A stretch of 49,136 bases of DNA, from assembly GCA_030680415.1 (NCBI GenBank), contig JAUXVE010000020.1, forward strand, positions 1 through 49,136, given 5' to 3'. The translations under genes were made by a program, and so were the position numbers. Numbering within the stretch: the first letter of the stretch is position 1; each line of letters opens with the position of its first letter. The notes below the pieces were generated by a model, which was not told the origin of the DNA, did no database searches, and saw only the letters and a program-made list of their open reading frames with translations. Below, piece by piece: positions 25,880 to 33,948 of the stretch. Origin of the DNA: Rubrivivax sp. GTDB lineage: Bacteria; Pseudomonadota; Gammaproteobacteria; Burkholderiales; Burkholderiaceae_C.

Positions 25880-27742
25880 TCAGGGCACGCCGCACAGGCA
25901 GTGCGTCACGGCAGCGAAGGGCTGCCGCCGCTCGGCCACCTCGGCCAGCCAGCCCAGGTCCTGCACGACATCGGCGGCCAGCGGCGGCGGCAGGCCCAGC
26001 GCCAGCATGGCCCCGCGCAGGTCCAGCGGCTGGCCGATCGCGGCGCCCACGCTCGCGCCGATGCCCTGCAGCAGCCGCTGCAGCCGCCCCGGCCTGGCTT
26101 CCAGGTACTGCACGCGGTGCCCGCTGGGGAGCTTGGCGCGTTGCGCGGCGGCGGCCAGCGCGTCGCCCAGGCCGCCGGTGCGGTCGACCAGCCCGAGTTC
26201 CACCGCCTGGCGGCCACTCCAGACGCGGCCCTGGCCGACTTCGTCGATACGGGCCGGCGTGGTCTTGCGCGCCGTGGCGGCCAGCGTCGTGAAGTCGAGG
26301 TAGGCGCGGTCGATGACGGTCTGCACCAGTTGCCCGAAGCGCGGGTCGAAGGCGCGCCGCGGGTCGTAGGCTCCGGCCAGCCAGGTGGTGGTGACGCCGC
26401 CGGTGCGCACGCCCAGCTTGTCCATCGCACCCGCGGCGGTGGGCAGCAGCGCGACGACGCCGATCGAGCCGGTGATGGTGGCTTCGTCGGCGATCACCTC
26501 GTCGGCGGCCATCGAGATCCAGTAGCCGCCCGAGGCCGCCACGTCGCCCATCGACACCACCACCGGCTTGCCCGCCGTTCGCGTGAGCTCGAGCTCGCGG
26601 CGCACGAGTTCGGAGCCGAAGGCGCTGCCGCCGGGCGAGTTGACACGCAGCACGACGGCCTTGATCTTGTCGTCGTCGCGTGCCTTGCGCACCAGCTCGG
26701 CGGTGGACAGGCCGCCGATTTGGCCGGCCGGCGCGCGGCCGTCGCTGATCTCGCCCTGGGCCACGATCACGCCCACCGCGTCGCCGCCGCGGGCGGGCTC
26801 GACATGGTCCAGGTAGCCGTCCAGCGAAACCTGGCGGAAGGACTTGCTGTCGTCGTCGCGCGCGCCGCGTTCGATGAGCAGGGCGCGCACCTCGTCGCGT
26901 GTCTTCAGCGCGTCCACCCATTTGTGCTCCTGCGCCCAGCGCGCCGGGTTGCCGCCGGCGGCCTGCAGGCTGCCGGGCAGCGATTCGATGGCCTGCGCCA
27001 CGCTGCCCGCAGGCAGCTGGCGGGCCTTCTCGACGCTGGCGGTCCAGCTCTGCCACAGCGACCCGTAGAGCGCGCCTTCGGACTCCAGCGATTCCTTCGA
27101 CGGCGCGTTGGCCGACCAGGTCTCGGCGAAGTTCTTGAACTTGCCCACGCGCAGCACGTTGGCGGTGACGCCGACGCGGTCGAGCAGGTCCTTGTAGTAG
27201 TTGCGATAGCGGCCGTAGCCTTCGACGTAGACCATGCCCATCGGGTGCAGCCAGATCTCGGTGGCGTGCGCGGCCAGGAAGTACTGGCGCTGGTCGTAGC
27301 TGGAGCCCCAGGCGTAGACCGGCTTGCCGGCGGCCTTGAAGCGTTCGACGGCGGCGGCGATCTCGCGCAGCGTCGGCAGCCCGGCGCCGGCGAAGTCGTC
27401 CAGCATCAGCAGCGCGTGCGGCACATGCTCGTCCTTGGCCGCGGCGTCGAGCACGTTGATGACGTCGCGCAGCCGGGTGGCGCCGTCGTCCTCACCGCGC
27501 AACTGCCTGAGCGCGCCGTCGCGCAGGCTGCCGGCACGCTGTTCGACCACCGGGCCGGACAGGTCGAGCACGAGCGCCGTGCGGGGTTTGATCGAAGGCG
27601 GTCCGGCCTTGAACGCGGCCCATACGCCGACGACGATCAGCGTCAGCAGCAGCAGGTTGAGAAGCGCGCGCCGGCCGGCGTCGAGCAGCCGCCACAGGCC
27701 GCGCAGCGCGCGGCCGAAAGAAGACAGGATCGGAGAAGACAT
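25880..27742 (-). CDS. sppA: Signal peptide peptidase SppA, 67 kDa type
   Basis: 620 residues, the long double-domain form found in Proteobacteria. One N-terminal membrane helix (about 27-46, ALLNLLLLTLIVVGVWAAF) anchors a periplasmic enzyme that degrades cleaved signal peptides. The general-base Lys is in the first half (RVGKFKNFAETW). The nucleophile Ser is in the second half (GDVAASGGYWISMAADE). VNSPGGSAFGSELVRREL is the ClpP-like oxyanion segment. The C-terminus is ordinary. It is a single gene, divergent from the AEC transporter. Confidence 0.94.
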   Translation of the reverse strand: MSSPILSSFGRALRGLWRLLDAGRRALLNLLLLTLIVVGVWAAFKAGPPSIKPRTALVLDLSGPVVEQRAGSLRDGALRQLRGEDDGATRLRDVINVLDAAAKDEHVPHALLMLDDFAGAGLPTLREIAAAVERFKAAGKPVYAWGSSYDQRQYFLAAHATEIWLHPMGMVYVEGYGRYRNYYKDLLDRVGVTANVLRVGKFKNFAETWSANAPSKESLESEGALYGSLWQSWTASVEKARQLPAGSVAQAIESLPGSLQAAGGNPARWAQEHKWVDALKTRDEVRALLIERGARDDDSKSFRQVSLDGYLDHVEPARGGDAVGVIVAQGEISDGRAPAGQIGGLSTAELVRKARDDDKIKAVVLRVNSPGGSAFGSELVRRELELTRTAGKPVVVSMGDVAASGGYWISMAADEVIADEATITGSIGVVALLPTAAGAMDKLGVRTGGVTTTWLAGAYDPRRAFDPRFGQLVQTVIDRAYLDFTTLAATARKTTPARIDEVGQGRVWSGRQAVELGLVDRTGGLGDALAAAAQRAKLPSGHRVQYLEARPGRLQRLLQGIGASVGAAIGQPLDLRGAMLALGLPPPLAADVVQDLGWLAEVAERRQPFAAVTHCLCGVP

Positions 27743-27885
27743 GAATGCGGGCCTGCAAGGGGTGTCGATGCGCCGAGCATAGGCAAGAAGCGCGGTGCAC
27801 GCCGCGCGCTTGCGACGAAACCCCCGCCCGCGCGGACCAGTCGCCCGCAGGCCGCCCCGGCCGCGATTGAGATACTCGCTGCCCC

Positions 27886-28851
27886 ATGCAAGCGATCCTC
27901 GCCGTCACCATTCCCTTCTTCGCGCTCGTGCTGTGCGGCTACCTGGCCGCCCGGCGGCACGTGCTGCCGGAAAGCGCGATCCCCGGGCTGAATGCCTTCG
28001 TGCTGTATTTCGCGCTGCCCTGCATGCTGTTCCGCTTCGGCATGAACACGCCGGTCTTCGACCTGCTCAACCCGGTGGTGCTGGTGGTCTACCTGTGCGC
28101 CGCGCTGCTGATCGTGTCCTTCACCATCGCGGTGTCGCTGAACGACCGCGTGCAGCTCAAGGACGCCGCCTTCGGCGCCCTGGTGGCGGCGTTCCCGAAC
28201 ACCGGCTTCATGGGCGTGCCGCTGCTGGTGGCGCTGCTCGGGCCGGCGGCCGCGGGGCCGGTGATCGCCACCATGCTGGCCGACCTGTTCGTCACCAGCT
28301 CGCTGTGCATCGCGCTGGCGCAGGCGCACGGCGCCGCCGAACACGGTGCCCGCGTGGCGGCGCTGCGCGCGCTGCGCGGCGCGCTGTCGAACCCGCTGCC
28401 GTGGTCGATCGCGCTGGGGGCGGCGTTCTCGGTGGCCGAGCTCAAGCTGTCCGGGCCGCTGGACGTGATCGTGCGCATGTTCGCCGACGCGGCGTCGCCG
28501 GTGGCGCTGTTCACCATCGGCGCCGTGCTGTGGCGCGCCGGGCAGCATGCCCACACGCGCACGCCCGTGCGGGACTACCTGCCGGTGGCGCTGATCAAGC
28601 TCTTCGTGCACCCGCTGCTGGTGTTCATGCTGGCAGCGACGGCGCATGCGCTGGGCGCGCCGCTGTCGGTCTTCCAGCTCACGGTGCTGACGCTGGCCGC
28701 GGCCCTGCCGAGCGCCAGCAACGTGTCGCTGCTGGCCGAACGTTACGGCGCCGACAACGGCCGCGTGGCGCGCATCATCATGTCGAGCACGGTGCTGGCC
28801 TTCGTCAGCTTCACGGCGCTGGCCTGGGTCTTCGCGGTGCGGCCGGGCTGA
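27886..28851 (+). CDS. AEC-family transporter (auxin efflux carrier-like permease)
   Basis: 321 residues with about ten membrane helices in the five-plus-five arrangement of the AEC/PIN-like family. Helix breaks with conserved Pro/Asn occur in AAFPNTGFMGVPLLVALLG and AALPSASNVSLLAERYG, which line the transport site. Bacterial members export or take up organic acids such as malonate or malate; this one is not placed by context. It ends 19 bp before the convergent BMP-protein gene. Confidence 0.9.
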   Translation: MQAILAVTIPFFALVLCGYLAARRHVLPESAIPGLNAFVLYFALPCMLFRFGMNTPVFDLLNPVVLVVYLCAALLIVSFTIAVSLNDRVQLKDAAFGALVAAFPNTGFMGVPLLVALLGPAAAGPVIATMLADLFVTSSLCIALAQAHGAAEHGARVAALRALRGALSNPLPWSIALGAAFSVAELKLSGPLDVIVRMFADAASPVALFTIGAVLWRAGQHAHTRTPVRDYLPVALIKLFVHPLLVFMLAATAHALGAPLSVFQLTVLTLAAALPSASNVSLLAERYGADNGRVARIIMSSTVLAFVSFTALAWVFAVRPG

Positions 28852-28870
28852 AGGAAAACGCCGCCGGGCC

Positions 28871-30022
28871 TCACTTGCCCGGGATCTTGCCTTCGACGCC
28901 CTTGACGTAGAAGCCGATGCCGCCGAGGAACTTGTCGTCGGCGACCTCGTCCTTCTTCAGCACGGCCGTGCCGTCCTGGCCATTGATGGGACCCTTCCAG
29001 ATCACGAAGCTGCCGTCCTTGAGGCCGGCCTTGATCTTCTCGACCTGTTCCCTCGTTTCGGCCGGCACCTTGTCGCTGACCGAGACGATGTCGATCGCGC
29101 CTTCCTTGACGCCCCACCAGGTGTTGCCGCCGCCGGTCCAGCCGCCGTCCAGCGCCTCGCGCGTGGCCTTGATGTAGTACGGCGCCCAGTTGATGACCGC
29201 GCTGGCCAGGTGGGCGTCGGGCGCGTAGGCGCTCATGTCGCTGTCCCAGCCGAAGGCCAGCTTCTTGTTCGTGGCGGCGGTCTTCAGCACGGCCGACGAG
29301 TCGGTGTTCTGGAACAGCACGTCGGCGCCGGCGTTGATCAGGCTCTGCGCGGCCTCGGTCTCCTTCGGCGGCGCGAACCACTCGTTGACCCAGACCACCT
29401 TGGTCTTCACCTTCGGGTTGACGCTCTGCGCGCCCAGCGTGAAGCTGTTGATGTTGCGGATGACCTCGGGGATGGGGATCGAGCCGACCACGCCCAGCGT
29501 GTTGCTCTTCGTCATCCTGCCGGCGATGACGCCGGCCATATACGCGCCCTCGTAGGTGCGGCGGTCGTAGGTGCGCATGTTCTCGGTCTGCTTGTAGCCG
29601 GTGGCATGCTCGAACTTCACGTCCTTGTGGTCCGCGGCGGCCTTCATCATCGGCTCCATGTAGCCGAAGGTGGTGCCGAAGATCAGCTTGTTGCCCTGGC
29701 CGACCATGTCGCGGAACACGCGCTCGGCGTCGGCGGCCTCGGGCACGCTCTCGACGAAGCTGGTCGCGATCCTGTCGCCGAACTCGGCCTCGAGGGCCTT
29801 GCGGGCGTTGTCGTGCGCGAAGGTCCAGCCGCCGTCGCCGACCGGGCCGACGTAGGCGAAGGCGATCTTCAGCGGCTCCGGCTTGGGCGGCGCTGCCGGC
29901 GCGGCGGCAGGCGCCGGCGCCGGCGGCTCTTCCTTCTTGCCGCAGCCGACAAGGGCGGCGGTGGCGGCGACGGCGGTCCAGCCGGCCAGCTTCAGCAGCG
30001 AGCGCTTGGCATCCAGGGTCAT
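28871..30022 (-). CDS. BMP/PnrA-family nucleoside-binding lipoprotein of an ABC transporter
   Basis: 383 residues. A twin-basic-free signal peptide ends in lipobox ALVGC at about residue 27, then an Ala/Pro linker follows. The mature part is a Bmp (basic membrane protein) fold: LKIAFAYVGPVGDGGWTFAH, GNKLIFGTTFGYMEPM and NAGADVLFQNTDSS. These receptors bind purine nucleosides and related compounds for ABC import. It is the natural partner of the ATPase and permeases at 33.0-36.6 kb, but a defence island now lies between. AGGAGAG precedes the ATG. TTAAACTACATC just upstream may give it a promoter of its own. Confidence 0.93.
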   Translation of the reverse strand: MTLDAKRSLLKLAGWTAVAATAALVGCGKKEEPPAPAPAAAPAAPPKPEPLKIAFAYVGPVGDGGWTFAHDNARKALEAEFGDRIATSFVESVPEAADAERVFRDMVGQGNKLIFGTTFGYMEPMMKAAADHKDVKFEHATGYKQTENMRTYDRRTYEGAYMAGVIAGRMTKSNTLGVVGSIPIPEVIRNINSFTLGAQSVNPKVKTKVVWVNEWFAPPKETEAAQSLINAGADVLFQNTDSSAVLKTAATNKKLAFGWDSDMSAYAPDAHLASAVINWAPYYIKATREALDGGWTGGGNTWWGVKEGAIDIVSVSDKVPAETREQVEKIKAGLKDGSFVIWKGPINGQDGTAVLKKDEVADDKFLGGIGFYVKGVEGKIPGK

Positions 30023-30111
30023 GACTTCTCTCTCCTGAGGGGTGATCGGATGTAGTTTAACGGACGAAGAATCGCCTCCCGAGCTTATGAGTACTGGCAA
30101 GGAGCGCTGCG

Positions 30112-30135
30112 GGCTGATGCGGAAACGCATCAGCC
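30112..30135. terminator. 10 bp hairpin with GAAA loop
   Basis: GGCTGATGCG-GAAA-CGCATCAGCC is a perfect stem with a tetraloop. It lies between the stop of the TOTE-type gene (30152) and the start of the BMP gene (30022). On the plus strand AAATTTCTTT follows, giving a weak T tract there; on the minus strand there is none. It could insulate the binding-protein gene from island transcription. Confidence 0.55.
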
Positions 30136-30151
30136 GTCTGAAATTTCTTTG

Positions 30152-31231
30152 TCATTCCTCGGTTTCATTGCCTCCCAACCGATACCCCATCGCCCGGTAA
30201 CCTCGCTGCCGCTTGTCCCACATCCGCAGTAGCGCCGGATGACCGGTATCCACGAAGTCGATGATCCGCACGTCGGTCTTGCTGGCGTGCTCCCGGTGCA
30301 GGCGCCCGGCGTACTGCTGAAGTGTGCCCTTCCAGGAAACCGGCATGGCGAGCACCAGCGTATCCAGCGGCGGGTGGTCGAAGCCCTCGCCGACCAGTTT
30401 CCCGGTGGCCAAGAGGACGCGGGGCGCGTCGGGCGGCAGTGCGTTCAGCTCCGGGTACGGGCGCAGCTCGGCATCGACGAAGACGCTGAAACTCTTCTCC
30501 CGCGGCCCCTTCTGCAGCGGCAAGGCGATCAGATTGCCGAACCCGCCCTTGGGCATCGTGTCCTGATTGGGGAACAGCCGGTCGTAGGAGGTGAGCTTGA
30601 GCTGCCGCGTGCGCGAGCAGGTATGGCTGATGATGGCCGTGCCAAGTCGCCGGGCATCACGGGCCGAAGCGCGGCTGGCGAAGAACACCCAAGCGTGCGC
30701 GCCTCGACCCGACCGCGAGATCTCCAACGCTGCCGGCACACCCAGCGCTCCGCAGGACTGCATGAACGCCCGCGCATCGTCCCGCCACTCCGCTTCGTCG
30801 AAATCGACGGCGAGGAAGCAGCAGCTGTCGTCCTCCAGCAGCGGGTACACCCCGACCGTGTGCTCGCCGGCCAGGTGGTCGTAGATCACCGCGTCTGACA
30901 GTGGGATCAACAGGCGCTTGGAGCAGTCGCCGCACTTGATGCGCGGCTTCTCACAGACCCCGGCGCGCCACTCGTTGGCGCATGCCGGCGCGTAGCCTGC
31001 CTTGCCGGTGGTCTTGCTTTCCCAGCGGATGGGGTAGACGTCGGTGCGCCCACGAAACAGGCGTCGGAACAGCGCCACTTTCTCAGCGGTGGAAAGCCTG
31101 GACGGCTCCGGCTCGCGCGCCACAAGGGCGGCCGGTTGGTGCGGCCGCCACGCGATGTCGTGGGCTTCGAGCAGGGCGATAAGCCGGGTGTTCTCGGCCT
31201 GGAGTGCAGCCAGCGTGTCAGGCCGGTTCAT
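30152..31231 (-). CDS. TOTE-type primase protein with helicase core deleted
   Basis: 359 residues from ATG 31231. A short coiled start (LAALQAENTRLIALLEAHDI) precedes an archaeo-eukaryotic primase domain of the TOTE conflict-system type. That domain has a four-Cys cluster (ACANEWRAGVCEKPRIKCGDC spans 20-odd residues), catalytic AVDFDEAEW, and SGRGAHAWVFF with the sxH-type His. At about residue 260, after VDAELRPYP, the sequence jumps to the end of a superfamily 2 helicase: VLLATGKLVGEGFDHPPLDT and TLQQYAGRLHREH (motifs V and VI). Walker A, DEAH and the whole first RecA lobe, present in full-length relatives of about 800 residues or more, are missing. The join stays in frame. It follows the hsdR remnant by 29 bp. 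Confidence 0.75.
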   Translation of the reverse strand: MNRPDTLAALQAENTRLIALLEAHDIAWRPHQPAALVAREPEPSRLSTAEKVALFRRLFRGRTDVYPIRWESKTTGKAGYAPACANEWRAGVCEKPRIKCGDCSKRLLIPLSDAVIYDHLAGEHTVGVYPLLEDDSCCFLAVDFDEAEWRDDARAFMQSCGALGVPAALEISRSGRGAHAWVFFASRASARDARRLGTAIISHTCSRTRQLKLTSYDRLFPNQDTMPKGGFGNLIALPLQKGPREKSFSVFVDAELRPYPELNALPPDAPRVLLATGKLVGEGFDHPPLDTLVLAMPVSWKGTLQQYAGRLHREHASKTDVRIIDFVDTGHPALLRMWDKRQRGYRAMGYRLGGNETEE

Positions 31232-31260
31232 GGCCCCAATCGCCGGTGACCGGACCGCCG

Positions 31261-31659
31261 TCACGCGCCATCGCCCGCCGGCTTCTGCGAGGCGTGGACC
31301 GCTTCGAAGATTTCCCTGGCCAGGATGGGAACGCCGTGCGCTGGAAATCGCCGTCATCCATGTAGCGGGTGACGATCTTGTCGTTCTCGGCCATCCGCTG
31401 AATCATCAAGTCCTCGATCAGCTTGCGCACCCCGAGCTGGAACTTGTCCAGCGAGTTGGTCATCGCCGTCTGGATCACCTGGCTGTTCGCCGTTGCTCTT
31501 GCCTTGATCTGGTCGAAGAACAGCCGGTCTTCCTCGGTGAACGTGGTGCCGAAACGCTCGTGCCGGGTCCCACTCGGCAGGGCTGTCGGGCATCCAGCCG
31601 ACTTTGGACAGCATGTCTTCCAGCGTGGCTTCGAAGGCTTTCTCCGTCGTCTGAGCCAT
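31261..31659 (-). pseudogene. hsdR: Collapsed hsdR: N-terminal start joined to C-terminal end
   Basis: ATG 31659 opens with AQTTEKAFEATLEDMLSKVG and AEWDPARA, the start of a type I restriction HsdR subunit. At about 31560 the sense moves to another frame: ERFGTTFTEEDRLFFDQIKA, then KFQLGVRKLIEDLMIQRM and ENDKIVTRYMDDGDFQ, which is the family C-terminus. A second one-base slip near 31340 leads to ILAREIFEAVHAS and a stop at 31261-31263. Roughly 900 residues of nuclease and motor domains are absent. CGGCACGAGCG at the join could be read in either partner. Confidence 0.75.
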
Positions 31660-31695
31660 GGTGCCTCGTTCTCCCTGTCGCGTCTGGCGTGCCGT

Positions 31696-31773
31696 ACTCA
31701 AACCTGTTTGTGTACCGCAGAATCAACATTCTCGGACTCAAACTGGCTTGTGTCGATCAGACGGGACTCAAAG
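31696..31773. repeat. Three direct repeats ACTCAAA(C/G) between fic and hsdR remnant
   Basis: ACTCAAAC occurs at 31696 and 31736, and ACTCAAAG at 31766. The first two extend to (T/G)ACTCAAAC-N(3-4)-TTGTGT. The last overlaps the fic stop. The surrounding ~100 bp holds no gene and is less GC-rich than its flanks. The copies could be remains of an older coding end or protein-binding sites. Confidence 0.35.
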
Positions 31774-32871
31774 CACGGCCCGACCTTCAGCGCGGTTCAG
31801 CAGCTCGGTGAAGGCCAGGATCGCCGACCGCCGGCCACTCTTTTCGCGCAAGGGGTGCAGCACCCCGGCGTCGCGCAGCTTGCGCAGGAACGGCAGGGCG
31901 GTTTGCTTCGGGATGCCCGAACGTTGCACGAAGTCGCTGGACTGAAAGATGGGCCGGTCGAACAAGGCATCCAGCACCGTGATGGCGTGCTGCGAGCGCG
32001 TAAACTCGGTGATCTTGAGCTTCATGCGCTCGTACAGCGCCAGGATGTCGCGCACGCGCTGGGTGTTGGCCCGGGCCTGCTGGGTGATGGCTTCCAGAAA
32101 GAACTCGATCCAGCCCGTCCAATCGCCCGAGCGGCTGATGCCTTGCAGCCGGGCGTAGTACAGCTCGCGGTGCGCTTCGAGGTACTCGCTCAGGTAGAAC
32201 ATCGGGCTGGCCAGCACGCGCTTCTGGTACAGGAACAGCGGGATCAGCAGCCGGCCGATGCGCCCGTTGCCGTCCTTGAACGGGTGGATCAGCTCGAACT
32301 GCGCGTGCACCAGCGCCACCTGTATCAGCGGATCGACATCATCGAAGGCGACGTAGGCCTCCCAGGCCTGCAGGTGGTCCAGCAGTTGCAGCGGCGCGGG
32401 CGGCACGAAGCTGGCCTGTTCGAGCGTGCACTCCGCCGGCCCGATCCAGTTCTGATCGAGCCTGAACTCGCCCGGCGTCTTGTTGGCGCCGCGCACGCTG
32501 TCCATCAACACCGCGTGCATTTGCCGCACCAGTCCCAGCGTGATCGGCCTTTCGGCCAACACCTCCGAGGCGATGCTCAGGGTCTTGCGGTAGTTGACGA
32601 TCTCCTGAATGTCCTTGGTCTTTTCGCCGCCGAAGTCCAGGCCGGCCTCGAACTCCAGCACCTCGTCCACCGTGGCCTGCGTGCCTTCGATGCGCGACGA
32701 CAACACCGCTTCGCGGTTGGTCAGTGGCGAGAGCATCACGCCGGGGTTGATCACGCTCTGCAGCAGGCCGTCGTAGCGCGCCAGCGCGGCATTGGCCGGG
32801 CCCACCTTGCCGATGATGCGGGCGTGGTCCAGGCTGGCCAGCGGCAGGCGCTGGGGAACATAGGGTTGCAT
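31768..32871 (-). CDS. fic: Fic-domain AMP transferase-like protein
   Basis: 367 residues. The canonical FIC loop HPFKDGNGRIGR (His196) is intact. An N-terminal inhibitory helix with S58-x3-E62-G63 (SSRIEG) marks a class II Fic enzyme kept inactive until the helix is displaced. A winged-helix domain at the C-terminus (about 300-360, ITVLDALFDRPIFQSSDFVQ) suggests DNA binding. This two-domain form is frequent inside type I restriction operons between hsdS and hsdR, exactly as here. It probably AMPylates a protein target, unknown. It is the only clearly intact gene of the island. The ATG abuts the hsdS stop. Confidence 0.92.
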   Translation of the reverse strand: MQPYVPQRLPLASLDHARIIGKVGPANAALARYDGLLQSVINPGVMLSPLTNREAVLSSRIEGTQATVDEVLEFEAGLDFGGEKTKDIQEIVNYRKTLSIASEVLAERPITLGLVRQMHAVLMDSVRGANKTPGEFRLDQNWIGPAECTLEQASFVPPAPLQLLDHLQAWEAYVAFDDVDPLIQVALVHAQFELIHPFKDGNGRIGRLLIPLFLYQKRVLASPMFYLSEYLEAHRELYYARLQGISRSGDWTGWIEFFLEAITQQARANTQRVRDILALYERMKLKITEFTRSQHAITVLDALFDRPIFQSSDFVQRSGIPKQTALPFLRKLRDAGVLHPLREKSGRRSAILAFTELLNRAEGRAVL

Positions 32872-33002
32872 CTAAGCCGCCTCCTTGTCGGCCTGCCATG
32901 CGCGCACGTCGATCTCGCCGGTGACGGCGCAGGTGATCAGGGCTTGGCGGTATTCGACGAGCCGCGCGATCGTAGATCGGGACGGAAGGAAAGCCGGAAT
33001 CA
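32872..33002 (-). pseudogene. hsdS: HsdS C-terminal remnant
   Basis: The frame ARLVEYRQALITCAVTGEID followed by VRAWQADKEAA and TAG at 32872-32874 is the typical end of a type I restriction specificity subunit (the last coiled-coil arm). It opens at ATG 33002, but the residues before ARLVEY do not resemble HsdS, so the gene was cut there. Only about 35 of the usual ~400 residues remain. The island boundary with the permease gene must lie within 32990-33025. Confidence 0.75.
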
Positions 33003-33025
33003 TTGCCGGCGCAAAGTGCGCTGGC

Positions 33026-33946
33026 TCAGCCGCCGGGAAAGAAGGGCTTGCCCAGCGAGGCCGGCATGTTGGCGCGGATCCAGCCGGCGTTGCGCGAGAT
33101 CAGCACCAGCACGACGATGGTGGCGAGGTAGGGCAGCATGGTCAGGAACTGGCTCGGGATCTCGACACCCTGGCTTTGCAGGTGGAACTGCAGCATCGTG
33201 ACACCGCCGAAGAGGTAGGCGCCGAGCAGCACGCGCGCCGGGCGCCAGGTGGCGAAGGTGGTCAGCGCCAGCGCGATCCAGCCGCGGCCGGCGACCATGC
33301 CTTCGACCCACAGCGGCGTGTAGATCACCGCGAGGTAGGCGCCGGCCAGCCCGCACAGCGCGCCGCCGGCCACCACCGCGGCCATGCGGATGCGGCGCAC
33401 CGGATAGCCCAGCGCATGCGCCGACTCCGGCGATTCGCCCACCGCGCGCAGCACCAGCCCGGCGCGCGAGCGGTAGAGGAACCAGGCCAGCGCCAGCGTC
33501 AGCACGACGGTGATGTAGACCATCGGGTGCTGGCGGAAGAAGGCCGGCCCGACGAAGGGCAGGTCGGCCAGTCCGGGCACGGCGTAGGAGGTGCGCTCGC
33601 CGATCTTGGCCTGCACGAAGCCGATGCCGACGAAGGCCGACAAGCCGGTGCCGAACAGGCTCAGCGCCAGCCCCGACGCGTACTGGTTGGTGTTGAGCCA
33701 GATCACCAGCACGCCGAAGGCGGCGGCCATCGCCGCGCCGGCCAGCGCGCCGGCGCCGAAGGCCAGCCAGTCGTTGCCGGTGCTCACCGCGGTGGCGAAA
33801 CCGGCGATCGCGGCCATCAGCATCATGCCCTCGGCGCCGAGGTTGACGATGCCGGCGCGTTCGTTGACGAGCAGGCCCAGCCCGGCCAGCGCGAGCACGG
33901 TGCCGGCGTTCAGCGTGGCAGCCAGCAGCAGCGCGAAGGCGTCCAT
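33026..33946 (-). CDS. ABC transporter permease, nucleoside/BMP-associated (second)
   Basis: 306 residues with about eight to nine membrane helices of the BPD_transp_2 (branched-chain/ribose/nucleoside) family. The family-specific GLGLLVNERAGIVNLGAEGMM and GESPESAHALGYPVRRIR (the EAA-like cytoplasmic loop) are present, as is GRGWIALALTTFATWRP. With the upstream permease it forms the membrane channel of a purine nucleoside importer of YufQ/NupQ type. The start lies two bases from the stop of the first permease. Its 3' side is where the island begins. Confidence 0.93.
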   Translation of the reverse strand: MDAFALLLAATLNAGTVLALAGLGLLVNERAGIVNLGAEGMMLMAAIAGFATAVSTGNDWLAFGAGALAGAAMAAAFGVLVIWLNTNQYASGLALSLFGTGLSAFVGIGFVQAKIGERTSYAVPGLADLPFVGPAFFRQHPMVYITVVLTLALAWFLYRSRAGLVLRAVGESPESAHALGYPVRRIRMAAVVAGGALCGLAGAYLAVIYTPLWVEGMVAGRGWIALALTTFATWRPARVLLGAYLFGGVTMLQFHLQSQGVEIPSQFLTMLPYLATIVVLVLISRNAGWIRANMPASLGKPFFPGG

Positions 33947-33948
33947 GC

